Origin: an uncultured Oscillospiraceae bacterium
GTDB taxonomy: Bacteria; Bacillota; Clostridia; Oscillospirales; Oscillospiraceae
DNA: 64,000 nucleotides
Assembly: GCA_910578505.1 (NCBI GenBank)
Contig: CAJTPV010000010.1
Coordinates: forward strand, 1-64,000
Direction: 5' to 3'
The notes under the pieces were generated by a model. That model was not told where the DNA came from. It saw only the letters and a list, made by a program, of their open reading frames with translations, and did no database searches. Both the position numbers and the translations under genes were made by a program. Below are positions 1-7,349 of the stretch, in pieces (the first letter of the stretch is position 1; each line of letters starts with the position of its first letter).

Positions 1-135
1 ATACGTCACGGTTCTCCGATTGCCACACGTTGTCATATCCTGTTGCGAGATTTTCTTGCCCTTGCTTTTGCCCTTATGAGCAGCCAGGACAAGAGTAAAC
101 TTGTGTGAAACCGAATAAAGGGATAAGGCGAACAC
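1..135 (-). CDS. possible N-terminal part of a small unknown protein, cut by the left edge
   Basis: Weak call. On the minus strand a frame stays open from a GTG at 135 to the left edge (45 codons: a hydrophobic start, then a Lys-rich stretch reading HKGKSKGKK). AAAGGA lies about 11 bases before the GTG, and a promoter at 247-275 points this way. The plus strand is also open from 1 to a TGA at 106, without a visible start, so the coding strand is undecided. Neither peptide recalls a family I know. The stretch is more AT-rich than the genes to its right and may belong to a different, acquired segment. Confidence 0.2.
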   Translation of the reverse strand, partial: MFALSLYSVSHKFTLVLAAHKGKSKGKKISQQDMTTCGNRRTVTY

Positions 136-186
136 ACTGTGAAAAATCCTTTGTTTTTAAGGCTTTTGGAGGATTTTATAGAAAAC

Positions 187-220
187 CTACGGTGAGCGAT
201 AATCGCTCATAAAATCGTAG
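187..220. repeat. nested palindrome in the left-edge intergenic region
   Basis: TGAGCGAT (193-200) and ATCGCTCA (202-209) form a perfect inverted repeat around one base. An outer pair CTACG (187-191) and CGTAG (216-220) extends it. There is no T-run, so a terminator is unlikely. It lies in the presumed leader of the leftward transcript and would suit an operator, a recombination site or an RNA hairpin. Confidence 0.6.
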
Positions 221-246
221 TATTCAAATTCCGATTTGTCACCTTG

Positions 247-275
247 ATTATAGCACGATTGTCAAAGCAGTTCAA
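247..275 (-). promoter_or_regulatory. sigma-A promoter, leftward
   Basis: On the minus strand TTGAAC (275-270) and a perfect TATAAT (252-247) are 17 bases apart. Transcription would start near 240 and run towards the left edge, through the palindrome at 187-220. It is back to back with the promoter at 280-308. Confidence 0.55.
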
Positions 276-279
276 TGAG

Positions 280-308
280 TTGACAAATTTTGCGACAAAT
301 TTTATAAT
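280..308 (+). promoter_or_regulatory. consensus sigma-A promoter of the carbonic anhydrase gene
   Basis: TTGACA (280-285) and TATAAT (303-308) are both perfect, with a 17-base spacer. The predicted transcript starts near 315, which excludes the longer open frame beginning at 244 and sets the start at 334 or 352. Confidence 0.85.
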
Positions 309-333
309 AACATCAACATCACTATTTCAAGAA

Positions 334-921
334 ATGGGGTTTGCGGAACATATGGTAGATTTTATTATTACGCCGCAGGAGGCTATGGCGCGGCTGCGGG
401 CCGGAAATGAAAAATACATCGCATCGCTGCAGTGCATCGGCGACACGTCCCCGGCCCAGCGAGAGAAAACCTTGTCAGAGGGGCAGCGCCCCTACGCAAT
501 CATTGTCACCTGCTCCGATTCCCGCGTGATTCCGGAGGCCATCTTTTCGGCGGGCATCGGCGACCTGTTTGTCATCCGCATCGCCGGAAACGTGATGGAC
601 GACCACCAGCTGGGCAGCATCGAATACGCCGCCGAGCACCTGGGCTGCGGCCTGGTGGTGGTGCTGGGCCACACCCACTGTGGGGCCGTGGACGCGGCGA
701 TGAACCATGAGCCGGAGGGCTACATAAAATTCATCACAGACGAGATCGTCAAAGCCATCGGGGACGAAACCGACGAATACCGCGCCTGCTGTCTGAATGT
801 GCTGCACAGCAAGGCCGCCATTGAGGAGAGCCTGCAAATCCAGTTCGACGAGCGGGAGTATGGCCTGCAGGTCGTGGGCGCGATGTACCATCTGGAAAAC
901 GGAGCGGTCGAGTTTCTTTAA
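334..921 (+). CDS. beta-class carbonic anhydrase
   Basis: Cytoplasmic zinc enzyme interconverting CO2 and bicarbonate, probably supplying bicarbonate to carboxylases. The 195-residue product carries the family signature CSDSRV (Cys60, Asp62, Arg64) and the distal zinc ligands in GHTHCGA (His113, Cys116), so the metal site looks intact. Length is normal for the small prokaryotic beta form. The frame is open from 244, but the perfect promoter at 280-308 would start RNA near 315, so ATG 334 is used; ATG 352, preceded by GGGG and GCGGA, is an equally good alternative. The gene is monocistronic, ending at a strong hairpin shared with the convergent MATE gene. Confidence 0.92.
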   Translation: MGFAEHMVDFIITPQEAMARLRAGNEKYIASLQCIGDTSPAQREKTLSEGQRPYAIIVTCSDSRVIPEAIFSAGIGDLFVIRIAGNVMDDHQLGSIEYAAEHLGCGLVVVLGHTHCGAVDAAMNHEPEGYIKFITDEIVKAIGDETDEYRACCLNVLHSKAAIEESLQIQFDEREYGLQVVGAMYHLENGAVEFL

Positions 922-932
922 GAAAAGTATTA

Positions 933-964
933 CGGGAGGCTGTCTACATGCGGACAGCCTCCCG
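933..964. terminator. bidirectional terminator hairpin
   Basis: CGGGAGGCTGTC (933-944) pairs perfectly with GACAGCCTCCCG (953-964) around an 8-base loop. It lies between the convergent carbonic anhydrase and MATE genes. The T-run is short on the plus side (TTTGG) and better on the minus side (ACTTTTCT). Confidence 0.8.
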
Positions 965-995
965 TTTGGCTGGTTTCATGATTTGAGCGTCTTCC

Positions 996-2372
996 TTACG
1001 CGCCCGCCGAGCGCAGCGGCACAGGCTTTTTCCTGCCCCGGCTTCCCGGCTGGGTCAGCTTGCGGTAGCAGTGCAGATAGGCGGGCAGCAGGAACAGGTC
1101 CGCCAGGATCCAGGCCGCGGGCGAGGCAAAGCAGGCGGCGGTGAAGCCAAATACCGGCACCAGGAACGCCAGAGCGCCCCGGGCGGCCATCTCAAAGAGC
1201 CCCGCCAGGGTGGCCAGCGGCGAGAAGCCCATCCCCTGGATCATAAACCGGACAATGTTTACCAGGGACAGCGGGAAATAGAACAGCGCGCCGGTCAGCA
1301 GATACTGCCGCGCCAGCGGCAGCAGCGCCGCGCTCTGCTCGTCCAGGAACAGCATGTTCAGCGGCTCGGCAAAGGCCCAGAGCACCGCCAGCGCGATCCC
1401 GGCGTAGAGGGCCCCCAGCAGCGCGCAGGAGCGCACGCCCTGGTGCAGCCGGTCCCACTGCTTTGCCCCCACGTTCTGCCCGCCGTAGGTGGCCATGGTG
1501 CAGCCCATGGCGTCAAAGGGACAGCAGAAAAAGATGGACACCTTGCTGGCCGCTGTGACCGCTGTGACATAGATGGTCCCCAGCCCGTTGACGGCGGTCT
1601 GCATCATCACGCTGCCAATGGCGGTGATGGAGTACTGCAGCCCCATGGGCAGACCCATGACGCACAGCTCCTTCAGCCGCGCCCTCTCACAGCGCCAGTC
1701 CTCCCGCGCCATGCGCAGCACCGGGTAGCCCCGGATCATCCGCACCAGGCACCCCGCCCCCGCCAGCAGCTGGGACAGGACCGTGGCCAGAGCCGCGCCG
1801 AACACGTCCAGATGGAACGTCAGAATAAACAGGATGTCCAGCGCAATGTTGACCAGAGACGCCGCGATCTGCCAGATGACCGGCGTGCGGCTGTCCCCCA
1901 GGGAGCGCAGGACGCCGGCGGTGAAGTTGTAGAGGAAGTAGGCGGGCAGTCCGGCAAAAATGGTGGCGATATAGGCGTAGGCGCGGGGATAGATGTCCGC
2001 CGGAGTATGCATCCCCGTCAGGATGGCGCCGCACAGGCACACAGTGGCCGCCGTCAGGACAGCGCCGATGCCCGCGCACAGCCACACGCCGTTGGTCACA
2101 TAGCGCCGCAGCTCCTGCTCGTTGCCTGCGCCGAACTGCTGGGCCACCGGGATGGCAAAGCCGCCGCACACGCCCACACTGAATCCCACCACCAGGAAGT
2201 TGATGGAGCCGGTGGAGCCCACAGCCGCCAGCGCCGCGCCGCCCAGCGTCTTGCCCACAATGGCGGTGTCAACCACATTGTAGAGCTGCTGGAACAGGTA
2301 TCCGAACAGCACCGGGACGCCAAAGCTGAGAATCAGCCCCATAGGGCTGCCCCTTGTCAAATCTTTCGTCAT
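996..2372 (-). CDS. MATE-family multidrug/cation efflux transporter
   Basis: Inner-membrane antiporter of the NorM/DinF superfamily, expected to export cationic drugs or metabolites using an ion gradient. The 458-residue protein is highly hydrophobic with about twelve membrane segments in two related halves. The N-terminal half has the typical start (SFGVPVLFGYLFQQLYNVVD) and a following GKTLGGAALAAVG. Length is standard. ATG 2372 is preceded by GAGGTGAT. It is monocistronic and convergent with the carbonic anhydrase gene. Substrate cannot be read from sequence. Confidence 0.9.
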   Translation of the reverse strand: MTKDLTRGSPMGLILSFGVPVLFGYLFQQLYNVVDTAIVGKTLGGAALAAVGSTGSINFLVVGFSVGVCGGFAIPVAQQFGAGNEQELRRYVTNGVWLCAGIGAVLTAATVCLCGAILTGMHTPADIYPRAYAYIATIFAGLPAYFLYNFTAGVLRSLGDSRTPVIWQIAASLVNIALDILFILTFHLDVFGAALATVLSQLLAGAGCLVRMIRGYPVLRMAREDWRCERARLKELCVMGLPMGLQYSITAIGSVMMQTAVNGLGTIYVTAVTAASKVSIFFCCPFDAMGCTMATYGGQNVGAKQWDRLHQGVRSCALLGALYAGIALAVLWAFAEPLNMLFLDEQSAALLPLARQYLLTGALFYFPLSLVNIVRFMIQGMGFSPLATLAGLFEMAARGALAFLVPVFGFTAACFASPAAWILADLFLLPAYLHCYRKLTQPGSRGRKKPVPLRSAGA

Positions 2373-2451
2373 AATGATATCACCTCATCATTCATTATCC
2401 AACACGTCAGCATTTTGTCCCCAGCGCCGGCTGCGTCTGGAAACTCAGCTG

Positions 2452-2479
2452 ATTATAGTCATTTTCCACTAAAACGCAA
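2452..2479 (-). promoter_or_regulatory. probable promoter of the MATE gene
   Basis: On the minus strand TTGCGT (2479-2474) and a perfect TATAAT (2457-2452) are separated by 16 bases, 80 bases upstream of the start. A better -35 (TTGACA) exists further up but 23 bases away, too far. GGATAAT copies occur near both ends of this leader and could be regulator sites. Confidence 0.5.
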
Positions 2480-2569
2480 GTGTCAATTTGGATAATAATG
2501 ATAACAGGACAGGCCCATGCGTTGTGCAAAATAGTTCAGTCCCCCTCTTCCCTCTGGCGTCAGACGCAC

Positions 2570-2611
2570 ATCAGGCGGAAAACCGCTGCTTGCAGCCGCT
2601 CTCCGCCTGAT
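2570..2611. terminator. hairpin downstream of bcp
   Basis: ATCAGGCGGA (2570-2579) pairs with TCCGCCTGAT (2602-2611); inside it GCTGC and GCAGC form a second inverted repeat. It follows the bcp stop on the minus strand. No clear T-run, so termination strength is uncertain. The remaining bases between the MATE promoter and bcp show nothing else. Confidence 0.5.
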
Positions 2612-2642
2612 AACCGCTATTTTCCCGGAAACCGCAGGCTCT

Positions 2643-3113
2643 TCAGCCCTGTTCGCCCCGCAGATATTCCAGGATTTCCGCCGCGTTGGTGTCCGGTTTC
2701 ACCTTCGGCATGACCTTCTCGATCACCCCGTCCCCATCGATCACATAGGTGCTCCGCACCACGCCCATGCTCACCTTGCCATACATCTTTTTCTCCTGCC
2801 ACACGCCGTAGGCCTGAATGGCGGACAGCTCCGGGTCGGAGAGCAGGATAAAGGGCAGAGCGTGCTTTTCCGCAAATTTCTGGTGGGATGCGGCGGAGTC
2901 CTTGCTGATGCCGATGACCACCGCGTCCAGCGATTTGAACGCCTCATACGCCGCCGCAAACGCGCAGGCCTGCCGGGTGCAGCCCGGCGTATTGTCCCGC
3001 GGATAGAAGTACAGGACCACCCGCTTCCCCTGAAAGTCCGACAGGGACACCTGATTTCCGTCCTTATCCGGAAGAGTGAATCCCGGCGCTTTTGTACCTG
3101 CTTCTAAAAACAT
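2643..3113 (-). CDS. bcp: thioredoxin-dependent peroxiredoxin (Bcp/PrxQ type)
   Basis: Reduces hydrogen peroxide and organic hydroperoxides using thioredoxin. The 156-residue product has the thioredoxin-fold motif YPRDNTPGCTRQACAF: the first Cys is the peroxidatic residue and the second, five residues on, is the resolving Cys of the Bcp subgroup. The frame opens at a GTG at 3131, but AAGGAG lies only 2 bases before the ATG at 3119 and 8 bases before the ATG at 3113, so 3113 is chosen. It sits just downstream of htpG on the same strand, making a small stress cluster. Ends at the hairpin 2570-2611. Confidence 0.93.
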   Translation of the reverse strand: MFLEAGTKAPGFTLPDKDGNQVSLSDFQGKRVVLYFYPRDNTPGCTRQACAFAAAYEAFKSLDAVVIGISKDSAASHQKFAEKHALPFILLSDPELSAIQAYGVWQEKKMYGKVSMGVVRSTYVIDGDGVIEKVMPKVKPDTNAAEILEYLRGEQG

Positions 3114-3146
3114 CTCCATATCTCCTTCCACACGCGCCCGCCGCTG

Positions 3147-5027
3147 TCAGCTCCACAGACTGCACAGCAGGTCCGTATATCCCGACGGGTCCTCAATCTG
3201 CAAACCGGCAATCAGTTTGGCCTGATTAAACAGCACCTGCGCGTACTTTTTCGCTTTCTCCTCGTCGTTCTTCCGGGCCTCCTCCAGCGCGGCGAAGGCC
3301 GGGTGCTCCACGTTCAGCTCCAGGATGCGCTTGGCCTTCATGCCCATTTCCGGCTGGGCGGCGGTGAAATAGCGCTCCATCTCAAAGCTGATCCCCTCCC
3401 CGCTTGTCAGGCAGACCGGGTGGGTCTTCAGCTTCCGGGACACGCGGACCTGGTCCACCTCATCGCCCAGAGCCGCCTTGATGAAGTCCATGGACGCCTG
3501 GTACTCCTCCGCCGGCTTCTCCTCCGGCATGTCGTCCAGCTCCAGGTCGCCGTCCACAGCGGAGCGGAACTGCTTGTCCTTATATTCCCGCAGGATCTCC
3601 ATCAGCAGCTGGTCGGGCTGGTCGGTCAGATACAGGATCTCCACATTCCGCTCCCGCAGCAGCTCGGTCTGGGGCAGGTTGTCCATGGCGGCGGCGTTTT
3701 CCCCGGCGGCATAGTAGATATACTTCTGACTCTCCGGCATACGGTCCACGTACTCCGAGAGGGTGACCATCTTCTTCTCCGTGGAGGAGTAGAACAGCAG
3801 CAGGTCCTGCAGCAGCTCCCGCTTGGCCCCGTAGTTGTTCAGGCAGCCCACCTTCAGCTGGCGGCCAAAGCTCTGATAGAACTTCTCATAGTTCTCCCGG
3901 TCGTCCTTCAGCAGCCGGGCCAGCTCGCCCTTGACCTTCTTCTCAATGTTATTGGCGATCAGCTTCAGCTGCCGGTCGTGCTGCAGCAGCTCCCGGGAGA
4001 TGTTCAGACTCAGGTCCGGGGAGTCCACCACCCCCCGCACAAAGCCGAAGTGCTCGCCGATCAGGTCCTGGCACTTGTCCATAATCATGACGCCGGCGGA
4101 GTAGAGCTGCAGGCCCCGCTCATAGTCCGTGGTATAGTAGTCGTAGGGCGGGCGGGACGGAATGAACAGCAGCGCCTTATAGGAGACCTGCCCCTCTGCG
4201 GAGACGGTCACAACGGACTGGGGCGGGGTAAAGTCGCTGAACTTCTCCTGATAGAACTTGTCGTACTCCTCCTTGGACACCTCGCTCTTTTTCCGCTGCC
4301 ACAGGGGGACCATGCTGTTGAGGGTCTCCTCCTCCTTATAGTCCTCATATTCCGGCTTGTCCTCAGGGGAGTCCTCCTTTTTCCGGGATTTCGTGACCTC
4401 CATGCGGATGGGCCAGCGGATATAATCGGAGTACTTTTTCACCAGATTGCGCAGGGTGTACTCCCGCATGAAATCGCTGTAATTCTCCTCCTCGCCGTCG
4501 GGCTTGATGTGCATGATGATCTCGGTGCCCGCGCAGTCCTTTTCACAGGGCGTGATGGTGTAGCCGTCTGCACCGTTGCTCTCCCAGCGGTAGGCCTGGC
4601 TGTCGCCGTATTTCCTGGTGATGACGGTGATCTGATCCGCCACCATAAAGGCGGAGTAGAAGCCCACGCCGAACTGGCCGATAATATCCATGTCCGCGTT
4701 TTCCTTCTCCAGCTCCTGCCGGAACTGATAAGTACCGCTGGAGGCGATGACGCCCAGGTTGTTCTCCAGGTCGTTGTCATCCATGCCGATGCCGTTGTCG
4801 CTGACGGTGATGAGCCGGGCGTCCGGGTCGGCCTGGATGCGGATGAAAAAGTCCTCCCGCTTCATACCCACATTTTCATCGGTCAGGGATTTGTAGCACA
4901 GCTTGTCAATGGCGTCGCTGGCGTTGGAGATGATCTCCCGCAGGAAGATCTCCTTGTGGGTATAGATGGAATTGATCATCAGGTCCAGCATGCGCTGGGA
5001 CTCCGCTTTGAACTGTTTTTTAGCCAT
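3147..5027 (-). CDS. htpG: Hsp90-family chaperone HtpG
   Basis: ATP-dependent cytosolic chaperone. The 626-residue protein shows the GHKL ATPase core: FLREIISNASDAIDKL near the N-terminus, DNGIGM for adenine binding and GQFGVGFYSAF for the lid, followed by middle and C-terminal dimerization regions of normal length. The frame begins at 5048, but MAKKQF at 5027 is the family-typical start, with AGAGGA about 11 bases upstream. A perfect CIRCE operator lies about 100 bases upstream, so HrcA repression and heat induction are predicted. That differs from Bacillus subtilis, where htpG is not under HrcA. Confidence 0.96.
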   Translation of the reverse strand: MAKKQFKAESQRMLDLMINSIYTHKEIFLREIISNASDAIDKLCYKSLTDENVGMKREDFFIRIQADPDARLITVSDNGIGMDDNDLENNLGVIASSGTYQFRQELEKENADMDIIGQFGVGFYSAFMVADQITVITRKYGDSQAYRWESNGADGYTITPCEKDCAGTEIIMHIKPDGEEENYSDFMREYTLRNLVKKYSDYIRWPIRMEVTKSRKKEDSPEDKPEYEDYKEEETLNSMVPLWQRKKSEVSKEEYDKFYQEKFSDFTPPQSVVTVSAEGQVSYKALLFIPSRPPYDYYTTDYERGLQLYSAGVMIMDKCQDLIGEHFGFVRGVVDSPDLSLNISRELLQHDRQLKLIANNIEKKVKGELARLLKDDRENYEKFYQSFGRQLKVGCLNNYGAKRELLQDLLLFYSSTEKKMVTLSEYVDRMPESQKYIYYAAGENAAAMDNLPQTELLRERNVEILYLTDQPDQLLMEILREYKDKQFRSAVDGDLELDDMPEEKPAEEYQASMDFIKAALGDEVDQVRVSRKLKTHPVCLTSGEGISFEMERYFTAAQPEMGMKAKRILELNVEHPAFAALEEARKNDEEKAKKYAQVLFNQAKLIAGLQIEDPSGYTDLLCSLWS

Positions 5028-5092
5028 AGTGCAGTCATTTCCTCTCATAAGGCCGGGGGCCTAAAATTTTATCATCCGTATCATGACCTGTA

Positions 5093-5122
5093 ATTATGAA
5101 CAGGGTATGACGAAACTGTAAA
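5093..5122 (-). promoter_or_regulatory. candidate htpG promoter
   Basis: On the minus strand TTTACA (5122-5117) and CATAAT (5098-5093) are separated by 18 bases, directly after the CIRCE element. RNA would start near 5086, leaving a leader of about 60 bases. Confidence 0.5.
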
Positions 5123-5124
5123 TA

Positions 5125-5151
5125 TTAGCACTCAAAAGCAGTGAGTGCTAA
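5125..5151. promoter_or_regulatory. perfect CIRCE operator (HrcA binding site)
   Basis: TTAGCACTC (5125-5133), nine bases, GAGTGCTAA (5143-5151): both arms match the CIRCE consensus with no mismatch and the spacer is the standard 9. It sits between htpG and the upstream gene, overlapping the last codon of the latter (stop at 5148-5150). It abuts the -35 of the htpG promoter, placing htpG in the HrcA heat-shock regulon. Confidence 0.95.
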
Positions 5152-5738
5152 GCCTGGCCGCTCGCATCCGAAAACAGTGTGCTTCTGATTTTGCCGGTAC
5201 TGCGGATCTCATATTCACCGTGGGCCAGGTCGAAACAGGCCAGCCTTCCCGCCGCGTCGATATAGACATAGTGGTAGCAGATGGGCGCTCTGTTCTCCGC
5301 GCACAGAGCCTCCAGCAGCGGCTCCAATTCATAGTCGTCCATCGTATGGCGGTCCGAGTAGAGGAACAGATCATAGCGCCCCAGAAACGTATATCCGGCG
5401 TTCAGCTTTCTGAGTTTTCGCTTGAAGGGCTCAATAAAGCCGGAGGCCGGCAGCGGGTTGATGACATAGGTCTGCCAGGCCCGGTATGCAATCCCGCAGT
5501 CGGCGCACAGCCGCAGGATCCTGTCGGTGGGGGCCTGGTACGGCTCGCTGATGGCGATTTCCGTAACAAGCCGCTCAAAGGCCTCCCCATTGACTGACAT
5601 GACCTCTATGCCCGCCGCGCCGTCAATGGTCTGGAGATCGGGCTTGTCCCGCAGAAGCAGCGTGCCGTACCGCTGGCCATACATGGCTTCCAGAATGTGT
5701 TTGGCGTATATCTCATAGGGGCTGACTCGTCCAGGCAC
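5148..5738 (-). CDS. hypothetical protein, 196 residues
   Basis: I do not recognise the family. The product is soluble, with no signal peptide or membrane segment. Features are a central DLQTIDGAAGIEVMSV stretch, whose D-x-n-ExV spacing faintly recalls PD-(D/E)XK nucleases (not enough to claim one), two Cys near the middle (CADC) and an aromatic-rich C-terminal half. The GTG start at 5738 has AGGGAGG 8 bases upstream. It lies 51 bases after pepT on the same strand, so co-transcription is likely. Its 3' end overlaps the CIRCE box of htpG. Confidence 0.75.
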   Translation of the reverse strand: MPGRVSPYEIYAKHILEAMYGQRYGTLLLRDKPDLQTIDGAAGIEVMSVNGEAFERLVTEIAISEPYQAPTDRILRLCADCGIAYRAWQTYVINPLPASGFIEPFKRKLRKLNAGYTFLGRYDLFLYSDRHTMDDYELEPLLEALCAENRAPICYHYVYIDAAGRLACFDLAHGEYEIRSTGKIRSTLFSDASGQA

Positions 5739-5789
5739 AGCACATCCCTCCCTTGGCTCCTGAAAAGGCTGCAGGCGGCGCTCCCCGCT

Positions 5790-7013
5790 CTATTTCCGAC
5801 CGGCGTAGATGGCGGCAATATTCCGCAGGATCGCCACCGCGCTGTCCATGCCCTCCACAGTGGCGCACTCGTAGGGACCGTGGAAGTTGAACCCGCCGGT
5901 TCCCAGGTTGGGACAGGGCAGCCCCATGAAGCTCAGCCGCGCGCCGTCGGTGCCGCCGCGGATGGGATTGGTGAAGGGCTGGACGCCCGCCATCTCCGCC
6001 GCTCTGTTGGCGTTTTCCACCAGATGCATGCAGTCCTTCAGCTGCCCCGACATGTTGTAGTAGCTGTCCTTCAGCTCCAGCTTCAGCGCGGCCTTGGGGT
6101 GCGCGGCCTGGGTATCTCTGACCGCCTGCTCCAGCTGGGTTTTCCGGGCCTGGAACCTGTCCATGTCGTGGTCCCGGATGATGTAGCTCATTTTCGCGAA
6201 GGCCGTATCCCCGCTGAGGCTCTCCAGGTGGAAGAATCCCTCGTAGCCCTCGGTGTGGGCGGGCGTCTCCCCCGCGGGCAGGCGGGCGTTGAGCTCCATG
6301 GCGATCAGCAGAGCATTTTCCATCGCGTCCTTGGCCGACCCGGGATGGACAGACACGCCGGTGATCTCTACGCACCCGCCGGCGGCGTTGAAGTTTTCAT
6401 ATTCGATGCCGCCCTCCAGGTCACCGTCCAGCGTATAGGCGAACTGCGCGCCGAAATCCGCCACATCGAAGTGGCTGGCCCCCTCCCCAATTTCCTCATC
6501 CGGGGTAAAGGCTACGCAGATCTTGCCGTGGGGCAGATTTTCGGCAATCAGCTCCTCGCACAGGGTCAGGATTTCGGCAATACCCGCCTTGTCATCAGCG
6601 CCCAGCAGGGTTGAGCCGTCGGCGGTAATCAGCGTGCGCCCCTTCAGCTTCTCCAGCACAGGGAAATCCGCCGCTCTGAGGACCCGTCCCTCCTTTGGCA
6701 GGACCACATCCCCGCCGTCGTAGTTTGGGTGGAGGATGGGAGCCACGTCCTTGCCGGTGAAAGCCGGCGCGGTGTCCATGTGGGCGATCAGGCCCAGCGC
6801 GGGAGCGGCCTCACAGCCCGGCGCGGCGGGCAGGACCCCCATCACCACGCCGAACTCGCTGACGCGGACCTCCTGGAGGCCCAGCTCCCGCATCTCCCCC
6901 TCCAGCCGGCGGGCCAGCTCCCACTGGCATTCGGTGCTGGGGGTCATCCCCGTCCCGTCAGCGGACTGCGTATAGACCTTTACATAGTTGAGCATTCTCT
7001 CATAAGCGCGCAT
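5790..7013 (-). CDS. pepT: peptidase T (tripeptide aminopeptidase, M20B)
   Basis: Cytosolic dizinc enzyme releasing N-terminal residues from tripeptides. The 407-residue protein has the complete M20 metal and catalytic set in order: AHMDTAP (His and catalytic Asp), DDKAG (bridging Asp), DEEIGEGA (catalytic Glu and ligand), LDGDLEG (ligand), and a C-terminal His. IRGGTDGARLS is typical of PepT. Length is normal. ATG 7013 follows GGAG at 7-base spacing. It is followed by the 196-residue unknown gene, probably in one transcript. Peptide use fits an amino-acid-fermenting clostridium. Confidence 0.95.
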   Translation of the reverse strand: MRAYERMLNYVKVYTQSADGTGMTPSTECQWELARRLEGEMRELGLQEVRVSEFGVVMGVLPAAPGCEAAPALGLIAHMDTAPAFTGKDVAPILHPNYDGGDVVLPKEGRVLRAADFPVLEKLKGRTLITADGSTLLGADDKAGIAEILTLCEELIAENLPHGKICVAFTPDEEIGEGASHFDVADFGAQFAYTLDGDLEGGIEYENFNAAGGCVEITGVSVHPGSAKDAMENALLIAMELNARLPAGETPAHTEGYEGFFHLESLSGDTAFAKMSYIIRDHDMDRFQARKTQLEQAVRDTQAAHPKAALKLELKDSYYNMSGQLKDCMHLVENANRAAEMAGVQPFTNPIRGGTDGARLSFMGLPCPNLGTGGFNFHGPYECATVEGMDSAVAILRNIAAIYAGRK

Positions 7014-7085
7014 AATCGTTCTCCTCTCTCCTTCTCAGCTTTGCAGACAGCCGAAGGGAATGGTCCCGGAGCTGTCTTTCCTCTT

Positions 7086-7113
7086 AGTATAATCATTTCT
7101 CCCAAATTTGCAA
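7086..7113 (-). promoter_or_regulatory. candidate pepT promoter
   Basis: On the minus strand TTGCAA (7113-7108) and TATACT (7091-7086) are 16 bases apart, about 75 bases upstream of the pepT start. The Fic gene at 43062-43829 has the same hexamers and spacing. Confidence 0.5.
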
Positions 7114-7240
7114 TGGCTGAATCGGCAATCGGAGAAAATTCTATCCGAGCAGACGGCCTCTCCCCCGCCCAGCCGCTCAGGACGAAAATTTACTGCGAAT
7201 GGCCGGGGCGCTGCCGTCCGCCGGGGCTGAAATTTTCTTG

Positions 7241-7269
7241 TTGTTTTGTTCCAACACATGATGTATAAT
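7241..7269 (+). promoter_or_regulatory. candidate glgA promoter
   Basis: TTGTTT (7241-7246) and a perfect TATAAT (7264-7269) with a 17-base spacer. The glgA start follows about 75 bases after the predicted RNA start. The rest of the 7014-7349 gap holds the divergent pepT promoter and no gene. Confidence 0.6.
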
Positions 7270-7349
7270 ATTGGATAGAGGCCGGACACGCGCTGATTCC
7301 GACACGAAAAAAATGAATCAAATCTGATGATTTATTCAGGAGGTACCAG

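Noticed and set aside
1071..2495. Long plus-strand frame over the MATE gene, and similar long frames over htpG, glgA, pfkA, spoIIP, ispH-rpsA and the Clp gene
   Set aside because: All are shadows of recognised genes on the other strand, Arg/His/Gln/Pro-rich and without motifs or ribosome sites.
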